Source: Modicisalibacter luteus DSM 23508 (GTDB taxonomy: Bacteria > Pseudomonadota > Gammaproteobacteria > Pseudomonadales > Halomonadaceae). From it: a stretch of 64,000 nucleotides of DNA. The position numbers were made by a program, and so were the translations under genes. The notes under the pieces were generated by a model that was not told the DNA's origin, did no database searches, and saw only the letters and a list, made by a program, of their open reading frames with translations. Positions 32,464 through 42,137 of this stretch are shown piece after piece; position 1 is the first letter of the stretch; every line of letters begins with the position of its first letter. The stretch covers positions 62,001 through 126,000 of the forward strand of contig NZ_KB899997.1 in NCBI RefSeq assembly GCF_000378505.1, in the 5' to 3' direction.

Positions 32464-33939
32464 ATGTTTTCTGCGTTTACGTTGCACTATGCACGACTTC
32501 CGGAGCGCTTCTACGAGCACTTCGACCCCGTTCCCGTGAAGGCACCCGAACTGGTTGCCTTCAACCGTCCCCTGGCCGAGGAACTCGGCTTCGACCTCGA
32601 CGCCTTCGACACCGATCAGGCCGCGGCCTGGTTCGCCGGCAACACGGTGCCGCCGGGAGCCGAGCCGCTGGCCATGGCCTATGCCGGCCACCAGTTCGGC
32701 AATTTCGTGCCACGCCTGGGCGATGGTCGCGCCGTGCTGCTGGGTGAAGTCACCGATCGCCAGGGAAGGCTGCGCGACATTCAGCTCAAGGGAGCCGGGC
32801 GCACGCCGTTCTCGCGTGGCGGCGATGGTCGCGCGCCGCTGGGGCCGGTACTGCGTGAGTATCTTGTCAGCGAGGCGATGCACGCCATGGGCATTCCTAC
32901 CACGCGGGCACTGGCGGCGGTGACCACTGGCGAGCGGGTCGTCCGCCGCACCCCGGAGCCTGGCGGCGTGGTGACGCGCGTGGCGTCGAGCCACATTCGC
33001 GTGGGCACCTTCCAGTACTTCGCTGCCCGTGGCGACATTGACGGGGTGCGCACCCTGGCCGATCACGTCATTGATCGTCACTACCCCGAACTGCGCGAGC
33101 ATCCCGAGGAAGAGCGCTACTTGGCCCTGCTGGAGGCTGTACAGGCGCGCCAGGCTGCACTGGTTGCCCGCTGGATGGGCGTAGGCTTCATCCATGGCGT
33201 GATGAATACCGACAACACCGCGATCTCGGGCGAAACCATTGACTTCGGCCCCTGCGCGTTCATGGAAGCCTACGACCCGCGCAAGGTGTTCAGTTCTATC
33301 GACGAGGGTGGTCGCTACGCCTATGGCAACCAGCCGGGCATCATTCAGTGGAACCTGGCGCGCTTTGCCGAGACCCTGCTGCCGTTGATCGACACCGAGC
33401 AGGAGCGTGCCGTCGAACGGGCCACCAAGGTGATCGAAGCCTACCCTGGCCAGTACGAAGGCGAATGGCTTGCGGTGATGCGCGCCAAGCTTGGGCTGGT
33501 TCGAGAAGAGGAAGGCGACGGCGAGCTCGCCGACTCTCTGCTCGAGGCGCTTCACGCCGGGCGTGCCGACTTCACCCTGAGCTTTCGGCAACTGGCCGAC
33601 GTGGCGGAGTCTACCGAAGGGCGACAGGCACTGTTCGAACTCTTCGAGCGCACCGAACCCCTGGAAACCTGGCTGGAACTGTGGCAGGCCCGGCTGGCGC
33701 GTGAGGACGTTGATGCCGCTACCATCGCCACGCGTATGCGGGCGGTCAACCCGCTCTACATTCCCCGCAACCATAAGGTCGAGGAAGCGCTATCGGCGGC
33801 TTACCAGGGCGATTTCAGTCCCTTCGAGACGCTGCGCGAAGTGCTGGCCAAGCCCTTCGAGGAGCAGCCCGGCCGTGAGGCGTATACCCTCCCAGCGGAG
33901 CCGAGCGAGCAGGTATTCCGGACATTTTGCGGAACTTAA
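32464..33939 (+). CDS. selO: SelO/YdiU protein adenylyltransferase
   Basis: The 491-residue pseudokinase-fold enzyme (UPF0061) shows YAGHQFGNFVPRLGDGRAVLLGE, KGAGRTPFSRGGDGRAPLGPVLREYLVSEAMHAMGIPTTRAL (about residues 108-150), and the metal and nucleotide loops HGVMNTDNTAISGETIDFGPCAF. SelO transfers AMP from ATP to Ser, Thr or Tyr of redox proteins. The human and E. coli members have a C-terminal selenocysteine or cysteine; this one ends FRTFCGT, so the Cys is kept three residues from the end. ATG 32464 is chosen because the family begins exactly at that region. Confidence 0.93.
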   Translation: MFSAFTLHYARLPERFYEHFDPVPVKAPELVAFNRPLAEELGFDLDAFDTDQAAAWFAGNTVPPGAEPLAMAYAGHQFGNFVPRLGDGRAVLLGEVTDRQGRLRDIQLKGAGRTPFSRGGDGRAPLGPVLREYLVSEAMHAMGIPTTRALAAVTTGERVVRRTPEPGGVVTRVASSHIRVGTFQYFAARGDIDGVRTLADHVIDRHYPELREHPEEERYLALLEAVQARQAALVARWMGVGFIHGVMNTDNTAISGETIDFGPCAFMEAYDPRKVFSSIDEGGRYAYGNQPGIIQWNLARFAETLLPLIDTEQERAVERATKVIEAYPGQYEGEWLAVMRAKLGLVREEEGDGELADSLLEALHAGRADFTLSFRQLADVAESTEGRQALFELFERTEPLETWLELWQARLAREDVDAATIATRMRAVNPLYIPRNHKVEEALSAAYQGDFSPFETLREVLAKPFEEQPGREAYTLPAEPSEQVFRTFCGT

Positions 33940-33941
33940 GC

Positions 33942-34892
33942 TCACTCCGCTCCATCCTGGGGCACTTCTAGTGCCACCGGCTCGCCCAAAAGAAAATCGT
34001 GGTTGCGCTCGATCGCGTCACGCAGGAACTCCCACAACAGCCTGACCCGGGCAAGCTGGCGCTGTTCCTGACGTGACACGATCCAGAACTGACGGCGAAT
34101 CTCGATCTCGCTGCCGAGCAGTTCGATCAGTTCATCGCACCCCGAGGCCATGAAGCAGGGCAGGATCGCCAGGCCGGCACCGTGGCGGGCGGCGCTGAGC
34201 TGGGTCGAGACGCTGGTACTGCGCAGGCTGAAATGTGGCGACGAACCAGGATTGGCATCTGCATCGAGTAGCGGGACCAGGTAGTTGAGTTGCTCGCTGA
34301 AAATCAGGTCGTCGACGTAGCCGATCAGCCGATGGTGGGGCAGGTCCGCCAGGACCTTGGGGGTGCCGTGACGCTGCAGGTAGCGATGGCTGCCATACAG
34401 TCGCAGTGCGTAATTGCACAGCCGTGACACTACCAGGCCGGGGCTGGTAGGCCGGTCCAGTGTGATTGCCAGGTCGGCTTCGTGACGGCTGAGGTTGATC
34501 ATGCGTGGCAGGGCCAGGAGGTCCACGGTAATGCGGGGGTACCGCTCGCAAAAGGCGGCCAGCAGCGGCGCGATCACCCAGGTGCCGAAACCTTCGGTGA
34601 CGCCCAGCCGGATCTGGCCGCTGACCTGGTGATTCTGGTCGCCCAGCGTCTCGCGGGCACCGATGGCGTGACGGGCCATTTCCTCGGCGTGGCCGAGTAG
34701 GCGCTGGCCGGCATCGGTGAGGCGATAGCCTCGTGTGCTGCGTTCGAACAACTGGGTGTTGAGACGTGTCTCGAAACGCCGAATGCGTCGCGACAGGGTG
34801 GAGTGGTCCAGGCCCAGACGACGCGCGGCATCGGTGAGCCGCTCGCAACGCGCCACTTCGAGAAAGATCTGGATGTCCTGCCAATCCAGCAT
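33942..34892 (-). CDS. LysR family regulator divergent from mmsA
   Basis: This 316-residue LysR-type regulator has a DNA-binding helix-turn-helix at the start (DIQIFLEVARCERLTDAARRLGLDHSTLSRRIRRFETRL) and a periplasmic-binding-like sensor domain (about residues 90-300). It is transcribed away from mmsA, which it probably controls. A perfect 8 bp inverted repeat with a 4 nt spacer lies 10-30 bases upstream of its ATG. The start at 34892 is chosen by the alignment of the HTH; an upstream ATG would translate the operator region. Confidence 0.88.
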   Translation of the reverse strand: MLDWQDIQIFLEVARCERLTDAARRLGLDHSTLSRRIRRFETRLNTQLFERSTRGYRLTDAGQRLLGHAEEMARHAIGARETLGDQNHQVSGQIRLGVTEGFGTWVIAPLLAAFCERYPRITVDLLALPRMINLSRHEADLAITLDRPTSPGLVVSRLCNYALRLYGSHRYLQRHGTPKVLADLPHHRLIGYVDDLIFSEQLNYLVPLLDADANPGSSPHFSLRSTSVSTQLSAARHGAGLAILPCFMASGCDELIELLGSEIEIRRQFWIVSRQEQRQLARVRLLWEFLRDAIERNHDFLLGEPVALEVPQDGAE

Positions 34893-34902
34893 GCCGGTAT
34901 GC

Positions 34903-34922
34903 CTTGTGCATGAGTGCACAAG
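34903..34922. promoter_or_regulatory. Probable LysR-type operator between the regulator gene and mmsA
   Basis: CTTGTGCA and TGCACAAG (8 bp perfect arms, TGAG spacer) lie in the 153 bp divergent region, just upstream of the regulator start. The spacing fits a LysR recognition box that would give autoregulation and mmsA control. The binding protein is inferred from position. Confidence 0.5.
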
Positions 34923-35045
34923 TAATGTGCTGCGGTGCCGGTTGTCTGTCAATTCGACCCCTGACTAGACTCGAAGGATCACTATTGTGGCGTTTCGCGG
35001 TGTCATAGCGCATATCCAATAAAGACAACGAACCAGGAGCACCCC

Positions 35046-36545
35046 ATGTCCGTTCGAGAAATTTCCCTGTATATCGATGGCCAGCCCGTACAATCACAGA
35101 CTCAGGAATGGCGGGACGTGGTCAATCCGGCAACCCAGGAAGTCGTGGCAAGGGTGCCGTTCTGCACCGTTGAAGAAGTCGACCGTGCCGTGGCCAGCGC
35201 CAAGGCTGCATTCAAGAGTTGGCGAAAGGTGTCGCTGGCCAAGCGCATGCGCATCATGCTGGCCTTCCAGGCGTTGATTCGTGAACATACCGCCGAGCTT
35301 GCAGAACTGATCACCGAGGAGCATGGCAAGACCTTGCCGGATGCCGAAGGCGAGGTGGGGCGTGGGCTGGAGGTAGTCGAACATGCCTGCTCGATTACCA
35401 CGCTGCAGCTCGGCGAGATTGCCGAGAATGCCGCCAGCGACGTCAATGTCTATTCGTTGAACCAGCCGCTGGGCGTGGGCGCCGGCATCACCGCCTTCAA
35501 CTTCCCGGTGATGTTGCCGTGCTTCATGTTTCCGTTGGCCATTGCGACAGGCAATACCTTCGTGCTCAAGCCTTCCGAGCAGGATCCATCGTCGACCATG
35601 CGGCTGGTTGAACTGGCCCACGAAGCCGGTGTACCCGCCGGGGTACTCAACGTGGTGCATGGCGGCCCGGACGTGGCTAGCCGGCTGTGCGACCATCCTG
35701 ACATCAAGGCGCTGTCGTTCATCGGCTCGACGCGTATCGGCACCCTGATCCACGAACGGGCTGGTAAGGCGGGCAAGCGCGTACAGGCGATGATGGGCGC
35801 CAAGAACCACTGTGTGATCATGCCCGACGCCAACCGCAGCCAGGCCATCAATAATATCCTCGGCTCCGCCTTCGGCGCAGCTGGCCAACGCTGCATGGCC
35901 AATTCGGTACTGGTACTGGTCGGCGAGGCTCGCCAATGGCTGGACGAAATCGTCGAGAAGTCCCGGGCGATGAAGGTCGGCCCCGGCACTCAGCGCGACG
36001 CCGACCTCGGACCGCTGGTTTCACCAGCCGCGCGTGATCGCGTGGTGCAACTCATCGGCACCGGCGAAGCGGAAGGGGCGACGCTGGCGCTGGATGGACG
36101 CAACATTCAGGTGGAAGGTTACCCGGACGGCAATTTCGTCGGCCCGACTATCTTTAGTGATGTAACCGCCGAGATGACCATCTACAAGGAAGAAATCTTC
36201 GGCCCGGTATTGTGCGTAGCAGGTGTCGAGACGCTGGACGACGCCATCGAGTTCATCAACGCCAACCCCAACGGCAACGGCACGGCAATCTTCACCAACT
36301 CCGGTTGGGCGGCCAAGCGCTTCGAGAGCGACATCGATGTCGGCCAGGTCGGCATCAACGTGCCGATCCCGGTACCGGTGGCTTATTTCAGCTTCACTGG
36401 CTCACGCGCCTCCAAGCTCGGCGATCTTGGCCCCAACGGCAAGCAGGCCATCGCCTTCTGGACCCAGACCAAGACCGTCACCGCCCGCTGGTTCGAGCCC
36501 GAGAACGTCTCCAGTGGCATCAACAGCACGATCTCGATGGGGTGA
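35046..36545 (+). CDS. mmsA: Methylmalonate-semialdehyde dehydrogenase (CoA-acylating)
   Basis: The 499-residue aldehyde dehydrogenase of the MmsA branch has QPLGVGAGITAFNFPVMLPCFMFPLAIATGNTFVLKPSEQDP, GSTRIGTLIHERAGK, the catalytic Cys in GSAFGAAGQRCMANSV (about residue 284), and the family-specific AKNHCVIMPDA. It converts methylmalonate or malonate semialdehyde to propionyl- or acetyl-CoA in valine, beta-alanine and inositol breakdown. CCAGGAG precedes the ATG. No aminotransferase or mmsB lies beside it, so the pathway served is not fixed by context. Confidence 0.93.
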   Translation: MSVREISLYIDGQPVQSQTQEWRDVVNPATQEVVARVPFCTVEEVDRAVASAKAAFKSWRKVSLAKRMRIMLAFQALIREHTAELAELITEEHGKTLPDAEGEVGRGLEVVEHACSITTLQLGEIAENAASDVNVYSLNQPLGVGAGITAFNFPVMLPCFMFPLAIATGNTFVLKPSEQDPSSTMRLVELAHEAGVPAGVLNVVHGGPDVASRLCDHPDIKALSFIGSTRIGTLIHERAGKAGKRVQAMMGAKNHCVIMPDANRSQAINNILGSAFGAAGQRCMANSVLVLVGEARQWLDEIVEKSRAMKVGPGTQRDADLGPLVSPAARDRVVQLIGTGEAEGATLALDGRNIQVEGYPDGNFVGPTIFSDVTAEMTIYKEEIFGPVLCVAGVETLDDAIEFINANPNGNGTAIFTNSGWAAKRFESDIDVGQVGINVPIPVPVAYFSFTGSRASKLGDLGPNGKQAIAFWTQTKTVTARWFEPENVSSGINSTISMG

Positions 36546-36573
36546 GGTGTACCCCTTCTGACGTGCCCCCCTT

Positions 36574-36598
36574 CCGCCGCCTTCGGGCGGCGGCTTTT
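36574..36598 (+). terminator. Terminator of mmsA
   Basis: An 8 bp stem (CCGCCGCC/GGCGGCGG) with a TTCG tetraloop is followed by CTTTTAT, about 30 bases after the stop. Confidence 0.87.
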
Positions 36599-36717
36599 AT
36601 GTATGGGTAAGAATAAAATCTCTACCAGTCTGGCCTGTCGACTCACGCCGGTAACTTGTACAGTAGCGGTACGGCAAAACGTCAGTGTCCTGTCAAGGCA
36701 CGGGAGACGAGACCACC

Positions 36718-37227
36718 ATGAGTTATATGTTGAACACTCTGATCGTCCTGCTGACAGTGGCCGGCATGGAGGCGTTCGCCTGGTTTGCGCACAAGTACAT
36801 CATGCATGGTTGGGGGTGGGCATGGCACCGCTCGCACCATGAGCCGCACGATTCGCCTGAGCGCACCGGCTGGTTCGAGAAGAACGACTTGTATGCCGTG
36901 GTGTTTGCCGGTGTGGCGATTGCTTTGATCGCCTTGGGTACGGCGGGGCGGTACCCGCTGCAGTGGATCGGTGCCGGCATGACTGCGTACGGTTTTCTGT
37001 ACTTTCTGGCCCACGACGGCCTGGTGCACCAGCGCTGGCCGTTCCGTTACGTGCCTCGTCGCGGCTACCTGAAGCGGCTCTATCAAGCCCACCGCATGCA
37101 TCATGCCGTGCAAGGCAAGGATGGCTGCGTCTCTTTCGGTTTCCTGGTCGCGCCCCCGGTGAGTACCCTCAAGCGGCAACTGCGTGAGTTGCACGATGGG
37201 CCGTTAAAGCGCGACGAGGACTCCTAG
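36718..37227 (+). CDS. crtZ: Beta-carotene 3-hydroxylase CrtZ
   Basis: The 169-residue di-iron membrane hydroxylase has the four His clusters: HKYIMHG (about residue 24), HRSHHEPH (about 38), HDGLVHQRW (about 98) and HRMHHAV (about 120). It converts beta-carotene to zeaxanthin. GGGAG lies upstream of ATG 36718. The gene faces crtB, and the two stop codons overlap by 4 nt (37224-37227), as in the convergent crtB-crtZ layout of Pantoea clusters. Confidence 0.95.
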   Translation: MSYMLNTLIVLLTVAGMEAFAWFAHKYIMHGWGWAWHRSHHEPHDSPERTGWFEKNDLYAVVFAGVAIALIALGTAGRYPLQWIGAGMTAYGFLYFLAHDGLVHQRWPFRYVPRRGYLKRLYQAHRMHHAVQGKDGCVSFGFLVAPPVSTLKRQLRELHDGPLKRDEDS

Positions 37228-38168
37228 TCTCTAGGCCTCGTCCACAACCCGGCCGGCCTTGGCTCGGGTGTGCCAACCCTGGAGCGAAGCGCCAGGAGCG
37301 ACCCTCGGGCCAGTAGTCGCAGCTTGTCCGCCCGGCTGGTAGAGGCCCGGGCATCCCACGCCCTGGCACCTTGCGCCTTAACCTTCACGCCGATTTCTCG
37401 ATAGACGCCGTGCGCGGTGGCGATGGCCCAGGCTGAGCGAGGCGATAGCGCATTGAGCCCGCCCCGGGCGGATTGGTAGTAGGGTTCCGCCAGGTCGACC
37501 AGTCGTGCTGCAAGCACCGCCAAGGCGTCGCGATGGTATGGGGTGGCGATCTGGTCGGGCGGGATATTCATTTCGCGCAGCCATTCGGCCGGCAGGTAGC
37601 AACGGCCGATACCGGCATCCTCGACGATATCGCGAGCAATGTTGGTCAGTTGGAAGGCCAGACCCAGATCGCAGGCCCGGTCCAGGGTCGGTTCATCACG
37701 TACTCCCATCACCATGGCCATCATCACGCCCACCACGCCAGCGACGCGGTAACAGTAGGTCAGCGTATCCTCGAGCGTTTCGTAACGATGACGATGCACA
37801 TCCATGGCGAAGCCGTCGAGGTGGTCCATGGGGTAGCGTTCGGGAATACGGTGGGTCAGGGCGACCTGCTGGAAGGCAGCGAAGGGCGGGCTATCCATTA
37901 TTGTCTCGCTGGCGTAGGCGCGGCGCGTCGTTTCGCGTAGCTCGGCCAGGCAGGCCGCGTCGGCGCGCTCGCCTTTGGCCTGCCCGAATCCCAGTTCCTG
38001 TCCGTCGATTACGTCGTCGCAGTGTCGACACCAGGCATAGAGCATCACGGCGCTGCGCCGAGTGGCGGGATCGAACAATCGCGAGGCAGTGGCGAAGCTC
38101 TTCGAACCGGCCTGGATGGTCTGGGTGGCATGGTGCGCCAGGTCGTTCAGGTGAGTCGTTTCGCTCAT
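37224..38168 (-). CDS. crtB: Phytoene synthase CrtB
   Basis: The 314-residue trans-prenyl synthase has the Asp-rich motif in YAWCRHCDDVIDG (about residue 44), a second in QLTNIARDIVEDAGIGRCYLP (about residue 180), and VAGVVGVMM. It condenses two geranylgeranyl diphosphates to phytoene. Last gene of the minus-strand operon; it overlaps crtI by 4 nt at its start and crtZ (opposite strand) at its end. Confidence 0.96.
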   Translation of the reverse strand: MSETTHLNDLAHHATQTIQAGSKSFATASRLFDPATRRSAVMLYAWCRHCDDVIDGQELGFGQAKGERADAACLAELRETTRRAYASETIMDSPPFAAFQQVALTHRIPERYPMDHLDGFAMDVHRHRYETLEDTLTYCYRVAGVVGVMMAMVMGVRDEPTLDRACDLGLAFQLTNIARDIVEDAGIGRCYLPAEWLREMNIPPDQIATPYHRDALAVLAARLVDLAEPYYQSARGGLNALSPRSAWAIATAHGVYREIGVKVKAQGARAWDARASTSRADKLRLLARGSLLALRSRVGTPEPRPAGLWTRPRD

Positions 38169-39655
38169 GCGCCGAGCTGCTCCAGCATCAGGCTGGCCGT
38201 GGCCTTGGCTGAACCAATCACTCCCGGCACACCGGCGCCTGGGTGGGTGCCGGCACCTACCAGATAGAGGTTGTCGATCCTAGCGTCGCGGTTGTGCGGT
38301 CGGAACCAGGCGCTCTGGGTGAGTATGGGCTCCAGTGAGAACGCCGAACCCAGATGGGCGTTGAGCTCGTCGCGGAAATCCTCGGGGGTAAAGTGACGGC
38401 AGGTGACCAAGTGGTCTCGTAGCCCGGGTATGTAATAACGCTCAAGATACTCGAGAATACGGTCGCGATAGCGTGGCCCTTCGACGGCCCAATCGATGGG
38501 CGCCTTGCCCAAGTGCGGCACCGGGGCGAGCACGTAATGCGCGCTGCAGCCGGGCGGCGCCAGTGACGGGTCGGTGACGCACGGCGCATGCAGGTAGAGC
38601 GAGAAATCATCGGCCAGCGTTTCGCCATTGAAGATGTCATCGATCAACTCGCGATAGCGTGGCCCGAAGCAGACCGTGTGATGTTCCAGGTTTTCTGGCG
38701 GCCTATCGAGGCCGAAGTAGATCACGAACAGCGACATGCTGAAGCGCTTGCGGCCCAGTGACTTGGCCTGGCGTATGCCGCGCGGGTGAGTGCCGAGCAG
38801 TTGGTCATAGGTGTGCATGACATCGGCGTTGGAGGCCAGCGCGTCGGCCTGGTAATGGCGACCATCCTCGACAGTAACCCCGCTAATGCGATCATCGGTG
38901 ACCTCGATGCGCTTGACCGGCGCATTCAGTTCGAGCTCACCGCCCAAATCCTCGAACAGCTGGACCATCCCGCGTACCAGCGCGCCTGTACCGCCACGCG
39001 GAAACCATACACCCCACTCGCGCTCCAAGGCATGAATCAGGGTGTAGATCGATGACGTGGCGAACGGATTGCCCCCCACCAGCAGTGAGTGAAATGAGAA
39101 CGCTTGACGTAAATGCTCGTCCTGAATGAAGTGCGACACCATGCTATAGACGCTACGCCAGGCCTGGAGCCGTGCCAGCTGCGGCCCGGCACGCACCATG
39201 TCACGGAACGTTAAAAACGGCACGGCGCCGAGCTTGCGATACCCCTCCTCGAACACGTCGCGGGAATAGGCTAGGAACTGCCGGTAACCCTCGACGTCGG
39301 CAGGTCTGCGCTCAGCGATCTGCCGTTCGAGCGCAGCCTGATCGTTGACGTAATCGAAGGCGGGGGCATCCTCCCAGCACAGGCGATAGAACGGCGAGAC
39401 CGGCAGCAGCTCGACGTAATCTTCCAGCCGCTTGCCGGCGAGGTTGAACAACTCTGCCAGGGCAGAGGGATCGGTAATCACCGTGGGGCCGGCGTCGAAA
39501 ACGAAGCCCTGATCCTCATAGACGTAGGCACGGCCGCCGGGCTTGTCGCGCTTCTCCAGCAAAGTGGTCTGGTAGCCGCCGGCTTGCAGGCGAATGGCCA
39601 AGGCCAGGCCACCGAAGCCGGCACCGATCACCACGGCACGCTTAGGCTGGGTCAT
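38165..39655 (-). CDS. crtI: Phytoene desaturase CrtI
   Basis: The 496-residue FAD flavoenzyme has the dinucleotide motif AVVIGAGFGGLALAIRLQAGGYQTTLLEK at the N-terminus, a substrate-binding middle region, and the C-terminal carotenoid signature NLYLVGAGTHPGAGVPGVIGSAKATA. It performs the four desaturations of phytoene to lycopene. The start is ATG 39655, which overlaps the crtY stop by 4 nt; the open frame continues 87 codons upstream inside crtY but is not protein-like. Confidence 0.96.
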   Translation of the reverse strand: MTQPKRAVVIGAGFGGLALAIRLQAGGYQTTLLEKRDKPGGRAYVYEDQGFVFDAGPTVITDPSALAELFNLAGKRLEDYVELLPVSPFYRLCWEDAPAFDYVNDQAALERQIAERRPADVEGYRQFLAYSRDVFEEGYRKLGAVPFLTFRDMVRAGPQLARLQAWRSVYSMVSHFIQDEHLRQAFSFHSLLVGGNPFATSSIYTLIHALEREWGVWFPRGGTGALVRGMVQLFEDLGGELELNAPVKRIEVTDDRISGVTVEDGRHYQADALASNADVMHTYDQLLGTHPRGIRQAKSLGRKRFSMSLFVIYFGLDRPPENLEHHTVCFGPRYRELIDDIFNGETLADDFSLYLHAPCVTDPSLAPPGCSAHYVLAPVPHLGKAPIDWAVEGPRYRDRILEYLERYYIPGLRDHLVTCRHFTPEDFRDELNAHLGSAFSLEPILTQSAWFRPHNRDARIDNLYLVGAGTHPGAGVPGVIGSAKATASLMLEQLGA

Positions 39656-40842
39656 GGGCGGTTCCTGTGTTGGTGAAAGACGACTTGCTCGGGGCGGGTC
39701 AAACGCACAGCGCGGGCCGCTTCGCCCAGTGGCACTGGTGGCTTGCCGATCACGATGCGAAACTTGTCGGCAGCCGTGAGTCGGCCGGCGTAGAAACGCT
39801 CGATGAGTGGCTCCGGCAAGCCGTAAAAACGCTGCATGACACGCCAGCGCTGGTCGCTGCGCCCGGCCAGGAACAACATGCGGTTGAGCAGCCGAAAGTA
39901 GCCTTGGCGGCGCCATTCCCGGTGTGCCGTGGCGCGGACGGCAGCGAACAGCGCCGGGGCGCTCAGGTCATCGAGGCTTGCAATATGCTCGGCGAGACGC
40001 ACGGCATGTGGCAGCGAGTAGCCGGTGGTGGGGTGGAACAGGCCGGCACGCAGCCCACTGCGCGGTTGGCCATGGGCATCGTGCCAGAAGGCATCGATGT
40101 TCCCGGCCAGGGTGATCGGCAGCACGCCGCGTTCCTCGCGCAGCACCTCGTGAATTTCCCAGCCGTGGGCCCCGGCATACGTCTGGATGTGCTCACGCAA
40201 GGTTGCCTCGTCGATTTCTGGCCCATCGACGTAATGGGTATCTTCGATGAGCAGCGTATCGGTCGTGAAGGGCAACACGTAGACGAAGCGGTAGCCGTTA
40301 CCCTGGTCGACGCTGGCATCCATCAGGATAGGCTGCTCGAGACCATGCGGACGCGTCAGGCTGACTTCCTGACCGAGAAACGCCTGATAACCCAGTGCCA
40401 CATGCGGGCTGGCCTCGACACCACGCCCGTCGATCACGGCACCGGCATTTAGAACGCGTCCATCGGCCAGCGTCACCTGGGTGGGGTGCAGTGTGTCGAC
40501 TGGCGTATCGGTCCATAGGTCATCGTCAAGGGCTATCTCCAGCGCTCGGGCGAAATCCGCCGAGAAAATGCTGGCATAGCCACCATGCAACTGACGCGTG
40601 CGCTGCGGGAATACCACTCGATGGCTCGGCCAGCGGCAACCGACCAAGGGCGATAGCCAGGCATGCTGGGCGTCGTCGAGATCGCTATCGTGAAACGACC
40701 AAGTGTGATTGCCGCCGGGGCGGGCATCGCGCTCCAGCATCAGCAGGCGAAGCGACGGCCGCTCGCGCTTGAGACGCAGCGCAATCAGGCCATTGGCCAG
40801 GCCGCCACCCGCCAGGATCAGATCGTAATGCGGCGTTGTCAT
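39652..40842 (-). CDS. crtY: Lycopene beta-cyclase CrtY
   Basis: The 396-residue flavoprotein has DLILAGGGLANGLIALRL (residues 7-24), GGNHTWSFHDSDL (about 43), the cyclase motif FLGQEVSL, and FHPTTGYSLPHAV (about 270). It closes both ends of lycopene to beta-carotene. The protein sits between crtX and crtI with 4 nt overlaps at both ends. Confidence 0.95.
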   Translation of the reverse strand: MTTPHYDLILAGGGLANGLIALRLKRERPSLRLLMLERDARPGGNHTWSFHDSDLDDAQHAWLSPLVGCRWPSHRVVFPQRTRQLHGGYASIFSADFARALEIALDDDLWTDTPVDTLHPTQVTLADGRVLNAGAVIDGRGVEASPHVALGYQAFLGQEVSLTRPHGLEQPILMDASVDQGNGYRFVYVLPFTTDTLLIEDTHYVDGPEIDEATLREHIQTYAGAHGWEIHEVLREERGVLPITLAGNIDAFWHDAHGQPRSGLRAGLFHPTTGYSLPHAVRLAEHIASLDDLSAPALFAAVRATAHREWRRQGYFRLLNRMLFLAGRSDQRWRVMQRFYGLPEPLIERFYAGRLTAADKFRIVIGKPPVPLGEAARAVRLTRPEQVVFHQHRNRP

Positions 40843-42137
40843 ATGCAGCCCATCCTCCCGGCCGGCCCACTCTCGGTAAGGACTCGCTCGATGATGTCGG
40901 CGGCGGCTGGGGCCCCGCCTGCGGCGTCGACTTCCAATCCCAGGCGATCCAGCGGTGCGATATAACGGCTGCCATTTAACAAGTCATTCAGTTTTCTGGC
41001 TAATGCCCGAGAGCTGGCAAATGTCGGTGAAGCGCGTAGGCCGACCCCGGCATGTACGACGCGGGTCGCGACGCCAGGCTGATCGAAGGCGATAGGCAGC
41101 ACGAGCATCGGCGTGCGAGCCGACAAGGCATCCATTACCGTATTGAGACCACCATGAGTTACCGCGACATCGGCACGAGCCAGGGCGGCGCGCTGTGGTG
41201 CGAAGTCGGTAACCCAGGTTGCTCCCTCACGCTCTAGTGAGCGCGCCTGAGCGGCACTCAACCCGCCGCAGTGAGCCAGCAGAAGTTTCGCGTCGAGGCG
41301 TCGGCAGGCCCGGGCGATGCGCTTAAACACTCGAAAACGATGCCCTTGCAACGTGCCCAGCGAGGCGAATACCAGCGGCTGGTCTTCCATCACTGGAAAG
41401 TCCAGTTCGTCTTGGGGCGAGGCCGGGGCGCGTAGTGGCCCGACATGATGGAAGTGGGCGGGCAAAGCCCGGCGCGGCAACTCGAAGCCTGGCACCGTCT
41501 GGCTGATCTGGGCATAGGGCGAGAGGCAGTCGTGGAGTCCGTCGCGGGGCGACAGGCCGAAAGCGTTGGCATTATCGGCGATGACCCGGCGCAGGGGGCG
41601 CGTTACGGCATCGTAGACTCGCTCGCTGCCGTCGTACATGCGGCTGAAGCGTAGCCCTTGGCCATATGCCATCGGCATGACCGGTAGGGGAATGCCGGGT
41701 TCGCGGTTGACCGGCAAGGCGCAGGCCACCGAGATATAGAGCAGTCCGGCATCCTCGGCAACCAGCCCGCCAGCGGCTTCCATCTGGTCGCAAAGCAGGG
41801 CGTCTATCCCAAGAGTCTGCAATGCCTCGGGTACCTCGCGACAGAGCATGTTGGTGGTGCGCGCGAGTTCTGTTATCAACCGACGCAGGCCCTGCGGGCC
41901 GCCGGGGTTGGCGGCCAGTCGCAGGGTCCGCTCCAGTGAATAGGGGGGATGGCTGGCGTGCCCGACTGCGTGAAAACCGATGCGTGGCTCGCCTAGCCAG
42001 CGCACGGCGTCTGGCTGGCCGATAAACGTCACACGGTGGCCGCGCTCCATCAATGTCACGGCCAAGGCCTGCAGGGCCTGGTAGTGGCTGGGGAAAGGGG
42101 GCGCAATGACACCTACATGTCTCGGTTCCTTAGCCAT
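40839..42137 (-). CDS. crtX: Zeaxanthin glucosyltransferase CrtX
   Basis: The 432-residue GT1-family glycosyltransferase has an N-terminal [32 protein letters not shown] and the donor-binding signature [31 protein letters not shown]...[18 protein letters not shown] (about residues 310-360). It adds glucose to zeaxanthin, giving a more polar membrane carotenoid. Its start overlaps the idi stop by 8 nt, and its stop overlaps the crtY start by 4 nt. Confidence 0.94.
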   Translation of the reverse strand: MAKEPRHVGVIAPPFPSHYQALQALAVTLMERGHRVTFIGQPDAVRWLGEPRIGFHAVGHASHPPYSLERTLRLAANPGGPQGLRRLITELARTTNMLCREVPEALQTLGIDALLCDQMEAAGGLVAEDAGLLYISVACALPVNREPGIPLPVMPMAYGQGLRFSRMYDGSERVYDAVTRPLRRVIADNANAFGLSPRDGLHDCLSPYAQISQTVPGFELPRRALPAHFHHVGPLRAPASPQDELDFPVMEDQPLVFASLGTLQGHRFRVFKRIARACRRLDAKLLLAHCGGLSAAQARSLEREGATWVTDFAPQRAALARADVAVTHGGLNTVMDALSARTPMLVLPIAFDQPGVATRVVHAGVGLRASPTFASSRALARKLNDLLNGSRYIAPLDRLGLEVDAAGGAPAAADIIERVLTESGPAGRMGCI

